Origin: Piezodorus guildinii
Taxonomy: Eukaryota > Arthropoda > Insecta > Hemiptera > Pentatomidae
Assembly (NCBI GenBank): GCA_023052935.1
Contig: CM041293.1
Coordinates: forward strand, 177,621,600-177,685,599
Direction of reading: 5' to 3'
DNA: 64,000 nucleotides
Part shown: positions 11,698-22,374 of the stretch, in pieces
How positions within the stretch are numbered: position 1 is the stretch's first letter
How the letters are laid out: each line of letters starts with the position of its first letter
Notes under the pieces: generated by a model
Seen by the model: only the letters and a program-made list of their open reading frames with translations
What the model was told of the DNA's origin: nothing
Databases searched by the model: none
Translations under genes and position numbers: made by a program

Positions 11698-11925
11698 AAA
11701 AAAAAAAGTGCACCTCACTTTTCTACATAGCCTCCTGATTTGGAAACACATTTTTCCCAGTGTATAGGTAGTCTTTTAATTCCTTCCTCAAAGAATGAGT
11801 TAGGTTGAATGTCCAGCCAATCGCATATGTAAGCTTCAACCTCATCGAGACTGTCAAATCTCTCAAATACACAGGACCTAACGTCTTGTTGATATTTCGT
11901 TTACTGTTGCCATGTTTTCTCAAGA
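11698..11925 (-). pseudogene. Mariner transposase C-terminal fragment
   Basis: Minus-strand translation gives DSLDEVEAYICDWLD, then IKRLPIHWEKCVSKSGGYVE and a stop. This is the usual carboxy end of a mariner transposase, with the final W-x-KC-x5-G-Y motif. The same ending is recognisable in the element at 54.8-56.0 kb. DDE catalytic residues and TIRs are absent. Confidence 0.75.
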
Positions 11926-11954
11926 ACTATAAGAGATAATGCCTTATTGGTTCG

Positions 11955-12240
11955 TTCATATTCATCATCCATTGGGTTGGAATCCTGGCTGTGGCAGAAT
12001 ATTGTTTATTTTGTTAATTCAGTCGGGGAGCTACCCGAAGGTACGGAGACCTTCCTGGGGCAGAACCAGCCTCTGTAAAGTGGGTACCCAAAAAAATTGG
12101 AGACAAAACTTGGCGGCTGAGACTGATTAAGGCCTAATCACCTCATTGCACCACTGTTGGCCTTAGAAACAGTGCGAGTTTTACTAAATGTACTGGGCCC
12201 AAGACCCTTGATGGGTTGTAGTGGTACAGGTTTTTTTTTT
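11955..12240 (+). repeat. SINE family 1 copy
   Basis: It starts inside the head at a degenerate box B (TTGGAATCCTGGCTGTGGCAG) and continues through the body blocks ACCTTCCTGGGGCA, TGTAAAGTGGGTACC, GGCCTAATCACCTC and AGAAACAGTGCGAG to CCCAAGACCCTTGATGGG. The 5' tRNA-like head is truncated. Confidence 0.8.
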
Positions 12241-12245
12241 TTAGG

Positions 12246-13555
12246 GGGAGGGGGTTATTTTTTAACAAATAATTTTACCACCGTAATAATAACTTATTTT
12301 TTAATTTCAATATTTTGACTTCCACATAATGCTTTAAATAATCAGATAGATGTTCTAACTTAATATTCAACAAATACTTATGCTTCTTTAATATTTTCTT
12401 TATTGGCATTGTTCCCTTTTTCTATACACGTCTCGTTTTTCTTCTCATTAACTTCTTGAACGATGTTTGGATGAAATGTCACCGATTATTAAGGCTGTAT
12501 GCAGTGAAAATATTATGCACTAAATTAAGTTGTGAAAACCATAAAAAATAAAATGAATTTATCAATATGATCTTAACCATCTTTTTCAGTTTTTATACAT
12601 AGATAACCTTCATAGTCCATTATTTTTTTATATACTTTTTTTTTTTAAAACAAGTAAAAATTTCATTTAAAAAAAACAAATTTTTCAACACTTTTGTTTC
12701 TTTTTGCATCTTGCTATTAATTATATCTTCATTATATTCAAGAAGTCAAATTGAGATTCAATAATATATTCGTGTGTGTGTGTGTGTGTGTGAAATGTGC
12801 TACCGTTAATACTTTTTCCCTCCACTCCAAACTTGGTTAGACTTAGGGTTATGGTAATTGGACCAAACATTATTGGGACCATTTTTAATATAATAGTATT
12901 AAAAAAATTAAAAAATAAATAAATAAAAAGTTCTTTAACTTATAAAGAAAAGACTTTAAGAAAAAACATTAAAGTTTTAAAATTATTCACTCAATTAAGT
13001 GAAGTGACTATTTTATCACACAAGTAGTTTTTAAAGGCATAAATACTTTGTATGCTTAATTTTGTGCAAAGAAATACACATTACTGTTAAAATTAATGAT
13101 ATTAATAAAGGGTTTTACTAATATAAAACAATTTTATGATAGGAGAGGTGACAAATGTAATTGAGATAGTAACGTTGATGAGATGTTCCTTGTAAAAAAT
13201 TATCCTTTGTAAATATTCTAGGATAGTATTTCTTTTTTGTTTTTTTTTAGTTTTTTAACTGCGGCATATACTGCACTGCAGCCATAAATAAGGTCATTGT
13301 GTGTTGTACAATTTCCTGTTAATACAGGTCTATTGCCTTTACAAATCTTATCTACTATAAAGGTAGATTATTAGGATCTGAAAACACGGTCATTGCCTAA
13401 GTGTATAAAACCATATCTATTTCTTATCAACTACATATTTTTTACCACCGCCCGAATCATTCATTTTATCTTTATTATAATTTATACAGTAATCTTTCAT
13501 GTTATATTTTTAAATTTAAAACTGCTATTACATTTAAACTATAGTTATTCTATGA
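12246..13555. other. AT-rich stretch with a (TG)n microsatellite
   Basis: A (TG)10 run lies at about 12,773-12,792. The segment 13,255-13,460 is less AT-rich (GCGGCATATACTGCACTGC; ACACGGTCATTGCC) and could be the coding end of the Penelope-like candidate that follows, but no domain could be read. Confidence 0.4.
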
Positions 13556-13559
13556 TTTT

Positions 13560-13650
13560 TATATTCTGATGAGGATTGGTTAGAAGATTGAAAACACGTT
13601 TTTTCCATAAAATACTGAAATACAACATATTTTTATTTTCCAATTTTATT
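13560..13650 (+). repeat. Possible Penelope-like 3' region with hammerhead-like motif
   Basis: TTCTGATGAGGATTGGTTAG, then AAGATTGAAAACACG at 13,565-13,600 has the CTGATGA…GAAAA layout. The stem would be only GGAUU/GAUU-like and weak. The text after it (CCATAAAATACTGAAATAC) reminds me of Penelope-like element ends, which is a recollection and was not tested. Confidence 0.3.
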
Positions 13651-14285
13651 ATTTTGTTTTGTCCAGGTCTGGGTAACACGATTTTCCTCTCAACTTATAA
13701 AATAATAATAAGTTCCAAGTAATGCTTTAATATATAACTTATGAAAGGCTTTTGCTAATTTAGTTGAAAAATGAAGTAATATTTTGGGAAATGATATGAG
13801 CATGTTACTTAGCATAGGTAATGGGAATTTCGCTAAAATGTTAGATTAAAATAAATTGTCATCATGACAAACAGTAGAGTTAATTTTGCCCGCCCAGCTT
13901 GGTAGTTTTTATAGAAAGAGGGAAAAAAATTGTAAAAAGGGATGTTTAGTGGTATTAATTTGTATTGGATTTAAAAATATATGGTAGTGGTTTTATTACC
14001 AATTCATTTTAACAAAAACTTTTTATTAACTTGTTTCTATTTATTACTCGTTTTTCTATTGAAGTCTTCAAATATATTTAGTAATAAATCAAGTAAATAT
14101 GTTATGTACAAAGATAAAATGACTTGAAAGAAACATGTTGATAAACTACCAAATGGTAGCTCTCTTAAAAAAAATGCTGCAAATTATTACACAATGGTTT
14201 AGTATTTCCAATATTAGGGTAAATGTTTATAAAGCTGTTGATAGGCAATTAAATAATATGAAAAACAATAATTTAAAGGATAATA
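13651..14285. other. AT-rich stretch, nothing recognised
   Basis: No shared repeat or coding motif seen. Confidence 0.4.
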
Positions 14286-14289
14286 TCAT

Positions 14290-14600
14290 ATCATATCGCT
14301 GATTTCAAAACGCAATATCTCAGCTAGTTGTCAACCAATTTTAATGATTATTTTTCCATTTTGTCGAAAATTTAATTCTCTATCAAATGGCATTAAAAGT
14401 TTTTGGTATTTATTTATTAGAAGAATTTTTTTTTTGTTTATCGCGCTTTTCTGATTCTAAAACTCTTTTTTTTTATTTGTTATTTGGATTATACACATCT
14501 TGAAACGTAAGTTCTCAAATTTTGAGAGAGGGTATTTTTTGGTCGATTACAAAGGTTCATTATTAAAAATAATAAACCAAAAAACAATAAAAAAAAAAAA
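14290..14600 (+). repeat. Dispersed repeat R, copy 1
   Basis: The blocks ATGGCATTAAAAGTTTTTGG, ATCTTGAAACGTAAG and TCGATTACAAAGGTTCATTA recur in the same order at 21,180-21,375. The last block recurs inverted at about 62,125-62,175. It is noncoding, and both ends are poorly defined. Confidence 0.6.
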
Positions 14601-15067
14601 AAAGAAAAGCTAAATGACATTTTTAAAATATGATTGTCTATCTATTTTTTTTTTTTTTTAAGTTACTTCATTAAACATTTTTTTGAAGGTTTTTCACCTT
14701 TTTTTTTTTTTTCAACACTTGTTTTGTCTCAAAGTAGAATCAATTTTGAGATATTTCTCACTCGCTATTGAGTACTTTCTGGTGTAATATCTTTTATCCT
14801 TAGTCTGATTCCCTTCTTTGATTCATCCAGAGAATGAGTTGGGTGGTTAAACTCATTATTAATGAGATAACCCATAGGAAAAATTGTATGAAGAAAAATT
14901 TGGTGTCCAAACAAAGTCAGAAAAAATCTGGTGCCTAAACCAAGTCATAAAAACCGAAAACTCTAAGCAAATTTCTAGATATGTTAGCTATAGCTTTACC
15001 TTGTTTAAGTACATTAATGTAGTCATTTTAACTAACTTAGGATGTTGAAGATGTGAATATGATAGTA

Positions 15068-15570
15068 CCGTAGGGTATCATTTCAGTCTTGGAGTGACTC
15101 TGGGTTGGGAGACACTTTTGGGACTGACCCATCCTCTAGAGAGTAGGTGATCAAAATGTGGAGGAAAAACCTTGGTATCTTGGGTTTGCCTGTAGTATGG
15201 TGGTCAGCATAACAGCCTCCTATGCCAAAGGTCCCGGGATCAACCCGCAAGTGGTGTTGGGTTTTTTAATGGGAGTAAAAAATTCTTAGTTATGCCGTCC
15301 TTCGGAGGGGACGTTAAAAGGTGGTCCCAAGCCTGTGCTAGTTAAAGTACTCCTAATAATACCTGGGTAGGCAAAATTTAGGACTCCCTCTGTAGCATCG
15401 TCCAATTAGCCACAGCAGCATAAAGGGATGTTAAATAAATAAGCAATAAACAAAACTTGGTATCTGAACATGATCTCTGCTTAATCACCTCCTTCCACGG
15501 TCATTGAGCTATAATCAGTACAAATACCTATAAGTACTGTTGAACCTTATCCCTTCATAGGTTGTAAAGG
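15068..15570 (+). repeat. SINE family 1 interrupted by SINE family 2
   Basis: SINE1 body blocks (GTATCATTTCAGTCTTGGAG; CCATCCTCTAGAGAGTAGGT) run to about 15,177. They resume after the inserted SINE2 with TAATCACCTCCTTCCACGG and CTTCATAGGTTGTAAAGGTG. The host sequence AACCTTGGTATCT is repeated as AAACTTGGTATCT on the far side, a target-site duplication. Confidence 0.8.
15181..15452 (+). repeat. SINE family 2 (tRNA-derived)
   Basis: The head TAGTATGGTGGTCAGCATAAC has a box A-like segment and GGTCCCGGGATCAACCC is a decayed box B. The body carries TTTTTTAATGGGAGTAAAAA, CCGTCCTTCGGAGGGGACG and GGCAAAATTTAGGACTCCC, ending in TAAATAAATAAGCAATAAAC. Other copies are at 29.4, 30.8 and 61.3 kb (all minus) and a fragment at 34.17 kb. 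Confidence 0.85.
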
Positions 15571-16164
15571 TGTTTTTTTATAGGGATGGTAACTGAAGAT
15601 GTTATGATGGCGGGCCTTTTAATATTAGAATAAATACTTCATTAAAGTATATGAAAATCTTTTAACTAATTTAAGTAATAATCTTTAAAAAAACATTAGT
15701 AATAAGATAGTTCTTAAATAAAAAGATATTTCTAACTTATCTTATCTGAAAATAAAATATCCTTGCCCGTATATATTACAGTGATGTCTCCTTACATATG
15801 CAGGCCTTAACATTAAAAAATTGCCCGCTGGCACAAATATCCTTCAGAGAGAGGTATCTTTATCTGATTGGTTTAATACTGAGTAGTAAACATTAGAAAA
15901 TCTTAAATCCTGATTATTTTTCTAACTTCATATTAATTTATTTGGTACTAATCATATTCACTTTTAGATTAGTTGCCAAATTTCTGACATTTATTTAAAT
16001 TTTCATTACAAAGTAATTCAATATTTATAGGACTTCTAATAAAAAATAAAATATATAATGAAATATCTTTCTCCTTCTGTATCTACTGATAAGATTATTT
16101 AGAGATTTTGTGAAAGTGGCTCTTTTAATATTAGTATAAAAACTTCATTATAGTATTTAGTAAC

Positions 16165-16765
16165 TTTTAACTTTTTTTTTGTAAATATATTTATTGATAT
16201 TTACAACTATCTAATAAAATACATCTTGTAAATGTGATACAAGATTATACTGTCATGATTCACATGTAGGGATACCACCATTGGCAACTCTCCAAAAACT
16301 ATGCTAAACTAGAAGGTCTCGGGGCTATCTTCTTTTCAGACGCCTCGAAGGATTATCAGGGCTTGTAGAGGAAGCAAGGATTGAAACTAGTGGGTTAGAG
16401 TAGGAATGGAGTTTGTCATGAAAGGAGTGGTACCTGGTTCGTGCCAAGTCAGCAACTTAGGGAATATTAAGGTCTTTATGGATGAGTTTATTCGTGACAA
16501 AATAAGGAGGGTTAAGGATTTTTCGAAGAATTTTGGATTGTGAGGATTGGAGACAGGAAGATTTTGATGGTTTAGTAAAGCCCCAAAGCTATATTCAGTA
16601 AGTCCATACCGCCCTTATGAAAGTAGTGTAGATGAGACTTTTGTAGTTCAGCGGAAGGTTTGAGGGTTTGTTCATTAAATGTGGAAGTGGTCGAACACGT
16701 TGGACAGTTTCTTGTCATTTCAGTCTTGTGTGAAGGTTCCAAGTAAGGCGTTTGTCCAGATGGTA
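16165..16765 (-). mobile_element. Jockey-type LINE 3' end, decayed
   Basis: In minus orientation this is homologous to the better copy at 48,265-48,838. Shared blocks include GGTCTCGGGGCTATCTTCTTT, CGAAGAATTTTGGATTGTGA, GCCCCAAAGCTATATTC and AGTTTCTTGTCATTTCAGTC. It encodes a decayed version of the C-terminal RT tail (elements of YGIELWGSTKPSN and KILRKILNAP in the better copy). A T-rich tract at 16,170-16,181 corresponds to the poly(A) tail. Frames are broken. Confidence 0.8.
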
Positions 16766-16974
16766 ACTTTTAATTATAAAAACGAAAAATCATTTTTTTA
16801 AAAAGTAATGAAGTATTTCTTCATTATAAATATATATTTAACTTCTTTTAGCTAAAGATAAAATTGTATGATTAGTTTTAGAATATTAACCAATTAGAGT
16901 ACAAATTAGTAGATATATTTCCTTAGATTAATTCAGTTGAATCCGCTTAATTTGGACCTGAGATATGGTATATT

Positions 16975-17095
16975 ACCATTATTCCACCGGCTTAATACCG
17001 TCCTTGGAAGGTCATTGCTCTAGAAACAGTAAAATCTCTCTGCATGTATTGGACTTTGGCACCAATCCCCACCCTGACCCTTTGGCCTGAGAAAA
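16975..17095 (+). repeat. SINE family 1 fragment
   Basis: ATTGCTCTAGAAACAGTAAA, then ATCTCTCTGCATGTATTGG match the SINE1 3' part. The rest is diverged. Confidence 0.5.
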
Positions 17096-18110
17096 CCTGG
17101 TTAGGTGATTATGAGAAAGGGAAAGAGAGTGTTTGTAGATCGTAGATATCTTCCTGTCAATATATTGAAAGGCCTGCTCCATAATTGTCTAAGCACACAT
17201 TTGAAAACATATGGAGGAGGTTGGTAAAAATATAGTTGGTAGGGTGAGTTTGGTAATAAGGGGCGACAATGACAAGTAAAGCCCTAAGCTGAAAATATTC
17301 TTTCCAAAACATTTGAAAAATTTAAGAAATCTCTCTCATAGTATATAGTGGTTTATTAAAAAAAGCATCGTGAGGATTTTGATTTATTACATTTTCATCA
17401 ATTTTATTCAATTGCCAAGATTTGGGTAAATGTAGCCTCCTATTTTGAGCCAAAATAGAAGATGGTTGTACTGAATTGTTAGGATTATTTTGAAGCATAC
17501 TTTCTGTCTTGAAATGTTCTTCCAGTTGTCTATAGGATGTCCTATGTGGATGGTTGATGAAAGGATTTTTCTTTAACTTGATTTTGTGGTTTCAAATTGA
17601 AATTCTTTATATTTTGAAGTAGGGGATGTTTAGTTTTGAAATTTAGTCATTAAGTACTCCCATTTTCCTACTTACTTTCGCAATTCATGGGTGTGCTATC
17701 AGTATGAAGAAACAAGATACAGTATGACGAAGCTAGTTAACTGTGACTCTAATCTCTCCAAACCTTTTCATACTTGTTAAATATGCCAAGCTAAGTCCGT
17801 GAACCTGTTATTCTACCTACATGAAAGTAAATGAGCCTTTTATGTGACGAGTTGAAAAAATCGTGCAACATTTCTTGAATTTTCTCAGTAAATAACGTCT
17901 AAAACCATTTAGTTGTCCCAGTAAGTGGTGAAAAAAAAAATGTGCAATTATTTAATTTCACTTTTCATAACCGCTACCCAAATCATCTCGTGGTTAGTAA
18001 TTATCACATCTTCATATATTTCTCTTCAATTATTATTTATTCTATTGTGTCTATTTAGTTAGTCTTTCATTATTATTGTAACTATTAAGCCACCCAAGTT
18101 TTATTAATAT
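17096..18110. other. About 1 kb without recognised content
   Basis: It is slightly less AT-rich than its surroundings. A minus-strand frame of about 50 codons around 17,150-17,310 (with YYQTHPTNYIF) has no recognisable family. No splice-flanked exon was convincing. Confidence 0.35.
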
Positions 18111-18201
18111 AACCATAGGCTGGTACAGGAGATAGAGCTCTACTATACTGTCGTCCAGGTCCTGGGTTCGAACCCCGGCGGTGGCAGAATTTGATATTCT
18201 A

Positions 18202-19086
18202 TTGGGTTGTTTCACATGAAATGTCCGTTTTTATAGTTTCTGAAATTCATAAAGGATTTTGAAGGTCTCTGTTGTTTTCTTCCGAATGTTTACATATTTA
18301 AAGTAAACATTTACTAATCCTCTACCTTTGTTTTATAAACATTAGCTTCCCAATCAATTACCCACTTTTTAGTATACCTCCAAATATGAACATGGAAACA
18401 CGCGATTTTCGAGTAATATTTTTGTACGAGTTTAAACTCGGCTATTCAGCAGCTGAGGTTTGGGGAAGGGAGTGTTAATGAATGGACCATTCGCCGTTGG
18501 TTTGCTAAGTTTTCAGGGGATACCGATTTGGAAAAATTGCCCCGAGGAAGACCTCCATCCGTAATAGACAACGATGTCCTCCAACATACAGTAGAAGGAA
18601 ACCCCTACCAAACAGTTAAAGGACTCTCAGCACAACTAAATGCAAGTGCATCTACCGTTTCCAGACATTTAAAGTGTATTGGGAAAGTACATGGGTATCT
18701 CATGATCTCACTGAGCGGCAGCAAGACCCCATGTTTCAAAACATACCGTGCAAAAATTGAAAGAACTGGGCTACAAAGTTCTTCCACACCCACCATATTC
18801 TCCCGACATGTCTCCAACAGATCACCACCTGTTCAGGAATTTAGACAACTTCGTCAAAGGAAAACTTTTTGAAAATGATGATCAAGTGAAAAGTGCGTTT
18901 TCAGATTTTGTTTCACTTTAAAGCTCAGAGTTTTTCAGTTTGGGAATAAAAAAGTTGGTGTCGCGTTGGGAAAATTGTGTAGAAAAAGAAGGTATATACT
19001 TCGAATAAAATTATCTTGTTTTCATATCGTATTTTTAATAAAAATCCTTTACCTTGAAAACGGACATTTCATGTGACACAACCCAA
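18202..19086 (+). mobile_element. Mariner family M1, internally deleted copy A
   Basis: The TIR TTGGGTTGTTTCACATGAAA (18,202) is mirrored by TGTGACACAACCCAA (to 19,086), with TA on both sides (18,200-18,201 and 19,087-19,088). At 885 bp it is about 400 bp shorter than a complete mariner. The same central segment is missing from copies B (28,143-29,064) and C (42,537-43,450). Confidence 0.92.
18386..19008 (+). pseudogene. Mariner M1 transposase, broken
   Basis: It starts MNMETRDFRVIFLYEFKL, the helix-turn-helix region of a mariner transposase (similar in layout to HsMar1/SETMAR-type proteins). About 25-30 bases are missing after SAAE, which removes the AARNICK segment present in copies B and C and shifts the frame. 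The second DNA-binding part survives (GRPPSVIDNDVLQHTVEGNP, then ASTVSRHLKCIGKV). The segment with the first two catalytic aspartates is absent. The C-terminal part resumes with a KHTVQKLKELGYKVLPHPP-like stretch in another frame and ends near 19,008. It cannot catalyse transposition. Confidence 0.85.
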
Positions 19087-19305
19087 TATCATTTCAGCCT
19101 TAGAGCAACACTGGGGACACTCTCCTTGGGCACACCCATCCTCTATAAAGTGTAGTACTCAAAAAATTGGAGAGAAAATTCGCTGACTTGGTATGATCTA
19201 GGCCTAACTACCTACTAGTACAGCCGTTGCCCTTGCAAGAGTATAAGTCTCTTTAAGTACTCAACCCAAGTCCCTTTCATAGGTTGTAGAGCTACTGGTT
19301 TTATT

Positions 19306-20486
19306 TTATTTTATTGTCTCACCTGTTCTCGTACTGCTTCTAGGAAAATTTACTAATTATTTTATTTCCTTATTAAGCGGATTCAAATGTGGAAAGTTAA
19401 GATAATTAACTACTTAGAAAAATTAAAAGTGTGAGATTAGACATAAAAATTATCTTTTTTAGGTAAACATTAGATATAGATATATATTTTTTAAACAAAT
19501 ATAGTTATAACAATTACTTTGGTAAACATTTAAAAAAAATCTAATGACTTAAAAACGAATATTGTGTACCAAACAATGTGAACATGTTATTTTTTAAAAT
19601 CATTTCCTCCAGGTCTGGTAGTTTTATTAGGGAAATCTAGTTATTTATAGTTAAATGTTAATTTTGTAATTGTAATATTCATATTTACTAATAATTGTCA
19701 AGAAATGTCTAGTTGCCTTGGCAATATGAATTAGTGATGTGATTCTGTAAAATGATCTTGTTGTTTTTTTAATATCGTTAGAAATTGTATAAAACTTGAG
19801 AAATAAAATTTAAATTAAATAGTGAGTTATAAAGTAGTATCTAAAAAAAAATATTGTGAAAAGAAATAGTGTGTATTAAAAAAAGAGCACAAATCTATTG
19901 CACAAAATATACACCATGTTATATTAAATTTTATAAACTAATTATATTAGTGAAATATTTAGTGAGAAATATAATTTTATATGTCTTCCATTATAATGTG
20001 TAAATGTCATATTAGTCTTTCAAATTAAAATTGTTCATCAATTCTCTATTTTTTTACTGGACCTATAATAACCATTTTTATTATTTTTTATAATCAAAAC
20101 GAAATACTTGTTTTTCTATTGGGTTCAATGATTAAAAACAAAAATTATCTGGTTGAGAAGTTATGTGAAAATCATTTATAGGATTGTATAGTTTGAACAA
20201 ACATGTTGGATGTTTATGATCATGCATATTTGCAATGGAAAATTCAGGATTGGGCAGAGGGTGTAATAATCAATTTAAATTAATGATTGTTACAATACAA
20301 AATTAACATTTGAACTATAGAAATTTGCTTTTGAAAAATTTAAAATGTGTGACTTAAAATAATACCATTACTCCTTAAAGTTTTCAAAAATTATATGACT
20401 ACTCCTCTTCCCTTCTGCTTAGGAGGAAACATAGACCCTAGAGATTAGACCTATTGTTCGCCAATAAGTATTTTTTTGTTAGTACC
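19306..20486. other. AT-rich stretch, nothing recognised
   Basis: No coding motif or shared repeat seen. Confidence 0.4.
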
Positions 20487-20700
20487 TATGACAGGAGTGG
20501 TGACTCAATAGAGTCTGGCTGATAATTATATGTATTTTTTTTTACCATCTTTAGGGCCTTTTTGAGATATGGATACCCTCTCCTGGGGCACACCCAGCCC
20601 TTATAAAGTGGGTATTCTTAATCATAAAAAAAGAAACATCTTGTTCTCATACAATTCACCTTGGACACTGTTGGTCTAGTAACAGCATGTACCAAGCCAT
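20487..20700 (+). repeat. SINE family 1, decayed copy
   Basis: ATACCCTCTCCTGGGGCACA, then CCCAGCCCTTATAAAGTGGG and ACTGTTGGTCTAGTAACAG match the SINE1 body. The head is unrecognisable. Confidence 0.7.
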
Positions 20701-22144
20701 CACAAAATTACTCCTGAAATATAAGTTGTAAGATGGACTTATAATATACAGTTGGAAAGCGCAAGATTTCAGAAACGTTAATATGCAATAAAAGAAATCA
20801 TACATGTTAATGTAAAGTAGTTGAGCCCATAAAGTTATGAACATATTTTATTGGTAAAGAGGAAGGTTATAGTTAAATTTACAGGATCCTACATGTTATA
20901 TTATTCTATTTAATACGCAAGATTTTAGAAACAATATTATGTACAGAATTTTAACTAAGTTGTTAACATAAGTGGTAAGATATAAATAGTAACATAATTT
21001 CTTTACGATAAACTAATACTCCCAAAGCTATAAACTCTAAGTTGGTCAGACAGAGATTTTTCGAACATATGTAAATGACCTCATTCAAGTCACACCCACG
21101 CGAAGCAAAGGCTGATCTACTAGTTAAAATATAAATTAAAAACCGTAAATTAAATTAACAGTGTTGTTAAACATGTTCAATTCTAATGGCACTAAAAATT
21201 GTTGGTATTTTTTTATTTAATAATTATGAGAAACGGATTTTTTTTAAGATTCGTTATTCGGATTCTACGCATCTTGAAACGTAAGCACTGAAATTTTGAG
21301 GGAGGAGTGGTATTTTTTATTTTTTTTTTTTTTTTTGTCGATTACTAAGGTTCATTATTGAAAATAATATACCAAAATAGAATTTGGGTAGTCGACTTAT
21401 CGAAGTCAAACTACGTAGCTGTACCTCAGTTAACAATTTTTTTCCGATGTTACTCCTTGGAGAAAAAATAAAAGGTTATATCCTTCTACGCTTTTTTTTC
21501 TGCCCCAACAGGCTCTGCACAAAAAAAAAATTACTGCGTATGTTCTGCCTTATTTCCTTCAAGGCCTTTGTGGAGAAGGAATACACCTATTTTATATCGT
21601 TCATGACTTCCGCTCGTTTCATGGGACTCGTGAAAGTATTCATTCTATTTCATTGCATTGTATTAAACCTTCAATTTATTTGAAAACAAATCATTTAACA
21701 GGCGTTAATAACAAAATAGTATGATGTTTTTAAAAAACACAAACAAATTAACTTTTGCGATTACAGCTGATTTTAACATCTGTTCTCAGACATGGCGCCA
21801 AACTACGTTTCCATTGATTTCTTGAAGTTGTTCTTAAACTTATTTTGATCAATCTAACACTAATCCCTATTAATGAGGTTTGTCGTCCATTTTCAATTAA
21901 CCTACATTAAAATATCGGATATTCAGCATGTTTTTAGATCATATGTTTTCTGATTAGTATGTCCTATGTCCATTAGCCAAATAGTTTAACAAAATAAGGA
22001 ATATCCAGAACTTTTATTTTGGTATTTATTTATTTTGAATGAAGGTGATTATAATTTGAACTGACATGTTCATCTTACCTATGAATCATTGTGTATGGTG
22101 AAGTGATGTTTATCAGTTCAACTAATTTACCCATTTTAAGATTT
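20701..22144. other. Repeat R copy 2 and unassigned DNA
   Basis: 21,175-21,375 holds repeat R copy 2 (ATGGCACTAAAAATTGTTGG; CATCTTGAAACGTAAG; TCGATTACTAAGGTTCATTA). A 99-codon plus-strand frame at 21,384-21,683 follows. It is F/L-rich with no known domain, and I do not call it a gene. Confidence 0.4.
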
Positions 22145-22161
22145 TATTATTTATGTATTGT

Positions 22162-22374
22162 CCTCGCGCGGATCTCATTACCGCGTATGGGGAGCGTCCC
22201 ACGGGTGGCGGATGTGGGGATGGTCGGTGGAATTTCTTCGGAAGCTCCTCCCGGCTAAGTCCGATGGACTCGCTGACCAACAATGAGAGCGGCCCCCCAG
22301 GCTTGCTGGAGGGTGTGACGTAGGTTCGAACGCCCTACTCACATATTTTAGTTCACAAAATATCACCAAAAGTC
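22162..22374 (+). promoter_or_regulatory. GC-rich structured 5' UTR of the RTE element
   Basis: The base composition jumps to well over 50% G+C, against about 30% outside. It opens with CGCGG … CCGCG, which can pair as a hairpin within the first 30 bases. Further on AGTCCGATGGACT (22,257-22,269) forms a second perfect hairpin next to GGCTAAG. Non-LTR elements often keep an internal promoter, and some RTE elements an HDV-like ribozyme, at this position. Neither is shown here. The truncated sister copy lacks this segment, so it cannot be compared within the window. Confidence 0.5.

Larger units (their letters stand above)
18113..19305 (+). repeat. SINE family 1 split by a mariner
   Basis: The head with box B GGTTCGAACCCC (18,165-18,176) and GGCGGTGGCAGAAT runs to the TA at 18,200-18,201. 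The body resumes at 19,087 with ATCATTTCAGCCTTAG, ATCCTCTATAAAGTG and CCTTTCATAGGTTGTAG. The mariner therefore landed inside an existing SINE1 copy. Confidence 0.85.

Noticed and set aside
21384..21683. 99-codon plus-strand frame
   Set aside because: No recognisable motif, low-complexity F/L content and poly(A)/poly(T) runs inside; unsupported as a gene.
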